Below are positions 8,239-13,567 of a stretch of DNA of 13,567 bases, one piece after another. Source of the DNA: Dunaliella salina (taxonomy: Eukaryota; Chlorophyta; Chlorophyceae; Chlamydomonadales; Dunaliellaceae); assembly GCA_002284615.2 (NCBI GenBank), contig MU069735.1:245240-258806 (forward strand), in the 5' to 3' direction. The position numbers were made by a program, and so were the translations under genes. Positions within the stretch are counted from its first letter, which is position 1. Every line of letters begins with the position of its first letter. The notes beneath the pieces were generated by a model, which saw only the letters and a list, made by a program, of their open reading frames with translations, had not been told where the DNA came from and searched no databases.

Positions 8239-8928
8239 TTACAAGGGGACATAACCTTCAGCCAGAAAGTTTGGCTGCTCGGCGTGGTGAGAAGAATCCA
8301 TAAGCTCAGAGATGAAGCGATAAGTCTGAGTATTTTGGTTTTGAAAGAAACGAGCTACATCCAGAGAGCAGGCATCAGAAAAAAGGAAAGATCCTATATT
8401 ATTTGACACTACTCTGTGAGCAAAAAAGGCACTAAAAAGATGTGCATACTTTCTTCTAAGACAACACAGGAAGTTGCAAGGGCAGAGAAAGATGACGTGC
8501 TTTTCATCCTGCCATTGTTCTGAAACACATAAATCACATTGAGGTGCATGTCCATGCCAATGAGAAGTTTCAACTCGGAGTTTATGGGCGTGCAATCGGA
8601 AACAAGCAATGTTCCTCTGCATATGCCTACCCAAATCCAAATGCAGATACTTAGGAGAATGGAGAGGTTTACCAAAAGCAGAATTATGCCGGAAAGGAAG
8701 CGCTACCCAGTTATGATACTTGGCTAACTTGTTTAAGTAAGCATCATGTTCAGCATGATCCTCAGTTGGCCACACGCTCCTATGCCTTTTCCATAAATCA
8801 ACCACAAAATCGTTTATCCTAAGGGGCTGGCCTGAGTACACGCAATGTGTGAAGTAGTTGCGCCTATCCAATCCCTGAAAAGCAGATATAAACTCTGATG
8901 TCCAGAACTTTTTAGAGTTACTACTCAT
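8239..8928 (-). pseudogene. Element H C-terminal domain with CCHC zinc motif
   Basis: This is a 229-codon open stretch on the minus strand, ending LAEGYVPL and a TAA that lies inside the first tail repeat. It contains LRVETSHWHGH followed by CDLC, QDEKHVIFLCPC, giving C-x2-C-x9-H-x4-C, a zinc-binding spacing common near the C-terminus of LINE proteins. The apparent Met at the start is only an internal codon: the same frame continues to the right into the thumb region of the reverse transcriptase, broken by three stops (TGA at 9004-9006, TAG at 9055-9057, TGA at 9139-9141). The part between those stops (LPKRIFGVKKTTPN, VLRECGFEPLQFYWF) is clearly the same protein. Confidence 0.85.
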
Positions 8929-9490
8929 GTCAATATCCGCTCCAAGTACCCTACGTAAAATAGTGCTGTTGCAGGCAAGGGAGGCATTATAAAATCTGAC
9001 AGCTCAAAACCAATAGAATTGTAATGGTTCAAACCCACATTCACGCAGCACAGACTAATTTGGTGTAGTTTTTTTCACTCCAAAAATTCGCTTCGGTAAA
9101 TACAAGTGCACAGTCTGCAACGGGCAGGTCATCTCATCTCATGGTCTCATAAACCTGGTACCCCAATTTTGACTAGCATACATGCTAGCAGGGAGAGCAT
9201 ATGTCTTAGTCAACCAAAGCATGGTTTGAGGTCTATCTGCTAGCTTATATTCATCTGCAACGTGCCTGATACGACGACATCCAGCCAAGAAAGGTGCACA
9301 CATATGCTCAGGAGAGGCAAGGGGGTTTAATTGTTTCGCAAACAGCATACCCAAATACTTAAATGACTCAGCATGCACGAGCTGCTCGCCACCTAGGTTG
9401 AAAATAGGGACATTATTTCCTTTTGAATTGAAGGACACAATCTCAGACTTCAACACGTTGATAATTAATTCTTTGCTTTGCGCATACCCA
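8929..9490 (-). pseudogene. Element H reverse transcriptase, thumb and connection
   Basis: The stretch contains KSEIVSFNSKG, FNLGGEQLVHAESFKYLGML and TKTYALPASMYASQNWG, matching the region after the catalytic YADD box of LINE reverse transcriptases (the FKYLG segment is characteristic). It stays in one frame with the C-terminal domain despite three stop codons. A naive open frame would begin at 9552, but its first 15 or so residues come from insert C read backwards and do not belong to the protein. Confidence 0.85.
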
Positions 9491-9509
9491 TGTAACCTAT
9501 CCCACATGC

Positions 9510-9631
9510 TTTTTACCTGTGTCTTTTCCCCTGCCTGTGTGTTATACTGCATTCACTTGGTTTTCTAGGGAAAGCTGAGCAGCCAGACTTCATGGCTGAA
9601 GGCTAAAACTTACCTTGTAACCTTGTAACCT
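9510..9631 (+). mobile_element. Insert C: 122-bp 3' fragment of an H-family LINE, opposite orientation
   Basis: It is flanked by an exact 19-bp duplication, TGTAACCTATCCCACATGC, at 9491-9509 and 9632-9650. Its right part (GCTGAGCAGCCAGACTTCAT and on) matches the very end of element H read on the minus strand (GCCGAGCAGCCAAACTTTCT), giving AEQPxFxAEG in both. It ends in CCTTGTAA repeats at 9613-9636, the last overlapping the duplication. It is thus a severely 5'-truncated copy of the same family, pointing the other way. Insert plus duplication is 141 bp, a multiple of three, so the frame of H is kept but stop codons are introduced. Confidence 0.92.
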
Positions 9632-9738
9632 TGTAACCTATCCCACATGCGCTGAAGCTCAGTGGGATGATTGGCAGTGAGGCAGAGGTCATCCGCATAC
9701 AACATATGAGTTACATGGAAATCTCCAGCACCAGTAAC

Positions 9739-10060
9739 TGCACCGCTAAGAAAAGAAAAGAAAAGAAAAACTACGTAGGCAGAGAAACTCTCCCTACATC
9801 AATTAAGGAAAAGGTGACTCATTGGCTCAAAAAAAGAGCCGTGTGCCCCCTTCACCACAAGGTATGAAAAAGAGAATGCTAATGTGGGTCTGGAGGGTTA
9901 CTAGAAGCACCTGGCTCTAGAGCCTGGCTGTGGGGAGTATTCTTGTTTTCAATAGCGCGGCGGATGATGACTAGTTTGTGGGCATATTGAACAGAATGGG
10001 CACGAAGTTGTTGAGCAAGCTTTGTGGCACGCTGGTGATCCAGTCCTAATGCACCGCTAA
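9739..10060 (-). mobile_element. Insert A: 300-bp truncated LINE (family 2) with 11-bp duplication
   Basis: The inserted body is 9750-10049, flanked by exact TGCACCGCTAA at 9739-9749 and 10050-10060. On the minus strand it encodes only a C-terminal tail (LGLDHQRATKLAQQLRAHSV, then QYAHKLVIIRRAIE, ending NPPDPH and a stop at 9879). About 80 nt of untranslated sequence follow, then a hairpin at 9775-9797 and a TTTTC-repeat tail. It is closely related to insert B. The short length, one-sided truncation, repeat tail and duplication are the signature of target-primed reverse transcription. It shifts the frame of element H. Confidence 0.95.
9775..9797 (-). other. 3'-terminal hairpin of insert A
   Basis: On the minus strand the arms GTAGGGAGAG and CTCTGCCTAC face each other across TTT, with one G:G mismatch. 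The hairpin sits directly before the TTTTC tail. It overlaps the palindrome CTACGTAG at 9771-9778. In some LINE families the enzyme recognises such a 3' stem-loop (known); that it does so here is inference. Confidence 0.7.
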
Positions 10061-10191
10061 CATTCTCTGCCAGGCAGTCAACATCATTTAAATATAAGGA
10101 AAAAAGCAGAGGAGGCAATGGACAACCTTGCTCAACCCCTAATCTAGGATGCACATGTGCTCACTTACACCCATCCACCAAGATGTACTCA

Positions 10192-10600
10192 AAAGAAAAA
10201 GAAAAGAAAAGAAAAACTACGTAGGAAGAGAAACTCTCCCTACATCAATTAAGGAAAAGGAGACACATTGGCTCAAAGAGCCGTGAGTCCCCTCCACCGC
10301 AAGGTAAGAAAAAGAGAGAGCTAATGGGGATCTGGAGGGTTACAAGAAGTACCTGTCTCTGTACTTTGGCTGTGGGAAGTATTGTTAAGTTCAATGGCGC
10401 GGCGTGTGGTGGCAAGTTTGTGGGCATATTGAACAGAATGTGCATGAAGTTGTTGAGCAAGCCTAGTGGCACGCTGATGATCCAATCCTAGTTGTTTGAA
10501 TTGCTTCATGGTATGCTCAGTATAAATAGTTCCACCAACACCCAGGAGAATAGGGTGAATTGTAACAGCTTTAGCACTAATTTTACAGAGGTCTGAAAGT
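10192..10600 (-). mobile_element. Insert B: 409-bp truncated LINE (family 2)
   Basis: Insert B is the same family and orientation as insert A but about 109 bp longer at its 5' side. It encodes AVTIHPILLGVGGTIYTEHT, MKQFKQLGLDHQ, QQLHAHSVQYAHKL and ends NPPDPH with a stop at 10321. Untranslated sequence, the hairpin at 10221-10243 and the TTTTC tail follow. It interrupts the reverse transcriptase of H between IYDNDE and YILVDG. Only CTCA is shared at both ends (10188-10191 and 10601-10604), so the duplication is 4 bp at most or was lost; the boundaries come from where the H protein stops and resumes. Confidence 0.9.
10221..10243 (-). other. 3'-terminal hairpin of insert B
   Basis: On the minus strand the arms GTAGGGAGAG and CTCTTCCTAC pair fully (one G:T wobble) across TTT. 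It occupies the same place as in insert A, between the untranslated region and the TTTTC tail. The palindrome CTACGTAG (10217-10224) overlaps its end. Confidence 0.75.
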
Positions 10601-11565
10601 CTCATCATTGTCATAAATGTTTTTCAGGATAGCCGGCAAGCAAGATGGCATACGAATGCTTTGAAGATGAGTCCATAGAGCATCCCTGGGTGTTGTATCG
10701 TAAGCTTGCTTGAAATTAATGAAGGCTGCATACAACCTCGGTGAGCAAGGAGGGTGCTTAATCTGTGCCGCGTGCTGCAGATGATGCAAAATAAATATTT
10801 TCTCCAGGGTCTTACGGCCTGGATGAAAACCATATTGTGCCCTGAAGTTTTGTTGTTCTCCCTGCACCACCTTGTAACAACATCTCTAAGTGCATTTGCG
10901 TAGATCCTGTACATGATGTTGCTCACAGCAAGCATGCGGTCGTTTGCAGGGTCTAGCAGAGATCCCTTTTTATGTAAGGGAGTAGGCTTTGCTGCTTTCC
11001 AACATGCAGGAATCTCAGCCTTCTCCATCATGGCAGCAAACAAACGAGCAACATATGGTGCCAAAACATTGATCCTGTGTGTACCTCTACCATTCATTGC
11101 AGGGACTATCTTTTCAGCATACTTAATAAAAGGAACAGCTATTGCACCAAAACCAGGAGAGGTCTTGGGATTTAACCTTCGCATGTAATAACAGACAGTA
11201 GGGTACAATGCAGCTGCATCCGGTAATTCCATTTTATCAGGAGCAGGTATACCATGCATATGAACAGCTGTGCCAGTAGTTTGTGACGGGCTGTCCAACT
11301 GAGCACCAAAATGATCGTTTAGATATGACCGCCAACCTTCTGCAGTGATCGGAGCCTGCTGGTTTGTCCTAGGCTTCCTCAGCAATTCATGTATGTCAGG
11401 GGCGTGCCTCTGGAGTCTATCCAGAAACACAGCCTTCTTGTACTTTCTATGAGCACGCCGAGCACGCCTGGTTTGCTTTCTCTACTCTTTTTTCAGGAAA
11501 CGACATGCAAGCAATGCTTGACCACTCTGCACAGCTTGGATGAGATTGCGCCTTTTGTCGGCACG
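10601..11565 (-). pseudogene. Element H linker and N-terminal half of reverse transcriptase
   Basis: From about 11565 the minus strand reads LIQAVQSGQALLACRFLKKE, a TAG at 11482-11484, a basic RRARRAHRKYKKAVFLD stretch, then LNPKTSPGFGAIAVPF and IPACWKAAKPTPLHKKGSLL, which are conserved early reverse transcriptase boxes. A frameshift near 10870-10900 moves the protein to another frame: QYGFHPGRKTLEKIFILHHL, then LYAAFINFKQAYDTTPRDAL. The latter is catalytic motif A, normally F-x-D-F-x-x-A-Y-D. The first Asp is Asn here (codon 10715-10717), so the enzyme would be inactive even without the frameshift. The part ends at insert B with NIYDNDE. Confidence 0.88.
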
Positions 11566-12256
11566 ATTCATCAAACCAAATGGGTCTGCGAATCCCCTTT
11601 TTCTCACTTCTTTTAAAAATACAGTCCTGAATCTTGTACATCCCAACATGATGTTCACTAGCTGCCTGTATGATCCAGCTCCTCAAACAAAAGCATGCAG
11701 TGTCAACATTGCCTGCTTCCAAAGCATCCTCAAACTGCACTGGCATCTCCAGGTTCCTTTCGAGTTCATCCACATAGGCATTCAGGCGCTCAGGTTTCCA
11801 GACCAAAGTGAGTTTACCGGCACACAAATCCATTCCACATGTATGCACAGAGGGAGTTGACCATTCAACGTTTTGAACAACATCTGGAACTCGAAGTACC
11901 AGCGTAATGCACCCATGGTCACTCAAGTTCAGAGATGGAGAATGGATTTATGACTGCTGTACATGCCGAAACAAAGAAGGAGTGATCAGAATATGGTCTG
12001 GTCTACTATGCCTAGCATCTCTGCTGTAAGTAGGATACCCAATGCAGGTAGGCTGTCCATCATCACCTCGCACGCGCCCAGTAGTGAATGTAAGTCCATA
12101 CGCAGCAGCAGTATCCACAAGCAAACTGCCAGCCAAATTGATATGTGTACACTCACACCTTCTAGGAGCCTGGAGTGCCGGGCAGTCCAACAGAGCCTCA
12201 ATTTTTGCATTGAAGTCTCCACATAAGGCGCTCTTGGAAACAAGAGTACCCCTCAC
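11566..12256 (-). pseudogene. Element H endonuclease domain, C-terminal part
   Basis: The minus strand encodes LCGDFNAKIE (GDFNA at 12206-12220), then PTYSRDARHSRPDHILIT, and finally LSDHGCITLVL near 11915-11926. These match the GDFN, (S/R)xxDH and SDH boxes of the apurinic-type endonuclease that nicks target DNA in LINEs. The earlier catalytic boxes (N and E of the N-terminal half) are absent, consistent with 5' truncation. A TAA at 11948-11950 interrupts the frame between the last two boxes. PIWFDESCR near 11570 marks the end of this frame; the linker continues in another frame, so a frameshift lies close to 11565. Confidence 0.85.
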
Positions 12257-12340
12257 AGTCAGATTTAGAAGCTGGGTGCAAATTATAATCCTTCCTGGAT
12301 CCCAATTTTTTTTCGTGTCTTACTTGTGGCTGGGCCACAG

Positions 12341-12356
12341 TGGGCGATGCGTTCAG
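12341..12356 (+). CDS. Gene Y, candidate exon 1 (3' end only)
   Basis: A strong donor TTCAG|GTAAGT lies at 12357. In front of it, after a T-rich tract and GGGCCACAG, the sequence reads WAMRS plus one base (phase 1). The frame is also open further left, so the true start is unknown. The next 63 bases have a TGCTAAT branch-point-like motif and end in GGACTAAG, as a short intron would. Phase 1 is the only phase that lets the following stretch be read without a stop. Low certainty; no family recognised. Confidence 0.3.
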
Positions 12357-12419
12357 GTAAGTCCAGGAAAAAGTGCATGTTATAATGCTAATCATTTTGA
12401 TGGGTGTTGTTGGACTAAG

Positions 12420-13068
12420 TAATGAAGCCAGAACAGTGTCTTAAGGTAAGGTTACACGCTATACCCGCCTTCAAGGACAGCTGAGCGGAAACACAGAGGT
12501 CTGTAACCAGACCAGACTCAAAAAAAAATGAAAGCATTGCTCAAGACTCAGGCACAGCATTTCAAGCAAGCAGACACAAACTTGGCATACTCAAAAACAT
12601 CAGACAGGTTCATGAAGTCTCGAAGCCGCGTTGCACCATTTCCAGGCAATGAAGAAAACAGGTGCTGAAACTGAGTGCGCAAGCCTGCCAGGTCCTCAGA
12701 AGGGCAGTCCAGAATAATGTGCTCTTCATCTTGCACAGTGTACCAACCACATTTGTTGCAAATCCTCGTATTGGCACCTATTCCCTTGATGCCATTGGGT
12801 TTCCACCCGAAAATTGTGACTGGACAGTTGTAAGCACGAAATGCTGCGCAAAAATGCGAGGAATATCTTTTCGCAAGTAGATAGGTAACAGAGGCTTTTT
12901 GTTCCTTTGTCTTTCACCCCACCAACCTGGTATGGTGCCCAATGGAATGCCGAAGTGTGTGTGACAAGTCCCCATGATTCTACTGGAGGGACATTCCTCT
13001 TGTGGGGTCAGGTTGTCCAGACTTCTCCAATCCTGGATGATTTGCTCAGTGTCTTAACTTCCCAGAAG
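12420..13068 (+). CDS. Gene Y, candidate exon 2, interrupted by LINE copy 2
   Basis: Coding-like sequence is only 12420-12444 and 13047-13068. With the insertion and one duplication removed it reads VMKPEQCLNFPE plus one base (phase 1), ending at CCAGAAG|GTAAGG. The LINE copy between the halves has CTTAAG|GTAAGG at its left edge and TTTGCTCAG at its right edge. Splicing there would keep phase 0 and add four codons from the duplicated target. Whether these pieces are really translated is inference from splice signals and phase alone. Confidence 0.3.
12434..13057 (-). mobile_element. LINE copy 2: 602-bp truncated LINE (family 3) with 11-bp duplication
   Basis: The body is 12445-13046, flanked by exact CAGTGTCTTAA at 12434-12444 and 13047-13057. 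On the minus strand it encodes part of a C-terminal domain: IPLGTIPGWWGERQ, PIYLRKDIPRIFAQ, a frameshifted HNFRVET, then RICNKCGWYTVQDEEHIILD with the same C-x2-C-x9-H-x4-C zinc spacing as element H, ending SACLKCCA and a stop at 12548. A ~100-nt untranslated region follows and ends in GTAACCTTACC. It is related to, but distinct from, the domain of element H. A small deletion near 12765 breaks the frame relative to copy 3. Confidence 0.92.
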
Positions 13069-13475
13069 GTAAGGTAAGATTACATCGTTTTATCCGCCTA
13101 CAAAGGCAGCTGAGCGGAGACATAGAGGCCTGTAACCAGACCAATTTAAGCAAAAATGAAAGCATTGCTCAAAAGTCAGGCACAGCATGTCAAGCACGCA
13201 GACACAAACTTGGCTAATTCTAAGGCACTAGCTTGAAACTTGAAGTCTCTGAGGCATATTGGACTACCGGGAGGTGCACAGCTGAACAAAGGATGGAACT
13301 GATTGCGCAAGTCTGTCAGATCCTGAAAATGGCGCACTTCTTCTTACACAGTGCCAATCGCATTTGTTGCAAATTCTGAGCTCGTAAGGACACCCCTGCC
13401 CGTGAAGCCGTTGGGTTTTGACCCTAAAATTGTGACCGGATACTTGGATATGGTCAATGCAAAAAAGTGGCCCGT
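13069..13475 (-). mobile_element. LINE copy 3: truncated LINE (family 3)
   Basis: It is homologous to copy 2 over its length: FCIDHIQVSGHNFRVKTQ, GQGCPYELRICNKCDWHC, then a stop and frameshifted remains of the zinc motif, and the same untranslated region ending CTTACCTTAC. The tail lies at the left end, so the element points to the minus strand. The right end is approximate (similarity fades after about 13468). I found no clean duplication. Copy 2 entered the DNA about 20 bp beyond this copy's tail. Confidence 0.85.
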
Positions 13476-13495
13476 CCGCCCATCCCATCCCGCAG

Positions 13496-13567
13496 GCCTG
13501 GGCATGCAGAACAACAAGATCATTGCTGTGTCACTGCAGCGATTCAAATGGAGAGGAGGAGGAGGAG
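13496..13567 (+). CDS. Gene Y, candidate exon 3 (runs off the window)
   Basis: A pyrimidine-rich tract and CATCCCATCCCGCAG precede it. Two bases complete a codon in the phase left by candidate exon 2, then LGMQNNKIIAVSLQRFKW follows, with Arg and a Gly run from the GGA repeat at the window edge. Composition is protein-like and the acceptor is strong. No family is recognised, and the exon end lies outside the window. The minus-strand open frame here is the LINE and its flank. Confidence 0.4.
13551..13567. repeat. GGA microsatellite at window edge
   Basis: The last bases are GAGAGGAGGAGGAGGAG, a short trinucleotide run continuing out of the window. If gene Y is coding here it would encode poly-Gly. 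Confidence 0.8.

Larger units (their letters stand above)
9651..10187 (-). pseudogene. Element H reverse transcriptase, motif GVxQGCPL to YADD, split by insert A
   Basis: At 10187-10061 the minus strand reads YILVDGCK, a TGA at 10161-10163, then PRLGVEQGCPLPPLLFSLYL, the conserved box before the active site. Insert A follows, and at 9738-9651 the protein resumes with VTHMLYADDLCLTANHPTEL. The catalytic YADD is encoded at 9688-9699 and is intact. Removing insert A and one copy of its duplication joins the two parts in the same frame. The open frame at 9879-10154 is therefore a chimera of H and the inserted element. Confidence 0.9.
8229..12260 (-). mobile_element. Element H: decayed, 5'-truncated non-LTR retrotransposon (LINE)
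   Basis: Read on the minus strand, the element runs from a partial apurinic-type endonuclease (from about 12260) through a reverse transcriptase to a C-terminal zinc-motif domain ending at 8239. It finishes in two copies of the 9-bp tail CCTTGTAAA (8229-8246). Such elements copy their RNA into DNA at a nicked target site. Three later LINE fragments interrupt it at 9510-9631, 9750-10049 and 10192-10600; without them it is about 3.2 kb. It is dead: several in-frame stops, two frameshifts and a changed catalytic residue. The N-terminal half of the endonuclease and any first open frame are missing. The right-hand boundary is approximate, since I found no convincing duplication flanking the whole element. 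Confidence 0.9.

Noticed and set aside
8219..12235. GCGCTCTT at 8219-8226 and 12228-12235 as target duplication of element H
   Set aside because: Only 8 bp match, two bases separate the left copy from the tail, and the right copy lies inside what still reads as endonuclease. Probably chance.
1..13567. CRISPR, prophage, operon or tRNA/rRNA content
   Set aside because: No direct repeats with unique spacers, no cloverleaf or rRNA-like sequence and no closely packed open frames; the repeats are minisatellites and the coding signals are spliced or retrotransposon-derived.

Overview
The window looks like nuclear DNA of a eukaryote with GT-AG introns, long introns and many minisatellites. I favour a green alga, with modest confidence. 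The reasons are strong (T/C)GCAG acceptors, GTAAG/GTATG donors, TGTAA motifs of the chlorophyte poly(A) type, mid-range GC, and non-LTR retrotransposon proteins of a kind I associate with algal genomes. There are no operons, ribosome binding sites, CRISPR arrays, rRNAs or tRNAs that I can see.

Positions 1-8000 hold the 3' part of a split plus-strand gene, called gene X here. Small exons joined by compatible codon phases lie at 979-1057, 1319-1385, 1510-1540, 1601-1674 and from 4927. After a stretch I could not resolve come 6161-6309, 6814-6931 and a terminal exon 7472-7592 with a stop codon. The C-terminal part is Pro/Ala/Ser-rich and then strongly basic; I do not recognise the family. Upstream DNA and introns carry a 78-bp minisatellite (1-379), degenerate ~42-bp repeats and a ~360-bp higher-order repeat (1842-2274), a 43-bp minisatellite (about 2574-2990), a 57-bp duplication (4173-4279) and a two-monomer array (7266-7388).

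Positions 8229 to about 12260 are one decayed, 5'-truncated LINE on the minus strand (element H): partial APE-type endonuclease, reverse transcriptase, and a C-terminal domain with a CCHC zinc motif. Three younger LINE fragments interrupt its reverse transcriptase: B (10192-10600), A (9750-10049) and C (9510-9631). A has an exact 11-bp target-site duplication and C an exact 19-bp one; B has at most 4 bp. Conceptually removing A, B and C restores one reading frame through the reverse transcriptase. A and B are one family, with a 3' hairpin and a (TTTTC)n tail. C is a copy of H's own 3' end in the opposite orientation, with a (CCTTGTAA)n tail.

Positions 12341-13567 hold two truncated minus-strand copies of a third LINE family (12445-13046, with an exact 11-bp duplication, and about 13069-13475). 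They sit between short plus-strand stretches that read like exons of a second gene (gene Y). The antisense LINE tails read GTAAGG, a good splice donor, and each LINE copy occupies almost exactly the span of a possible GT-AG intron that keeps the frame. This possible LINE-derived intron gain is the most interesting observation. It rests on inferred exons and needs transcript evidence.
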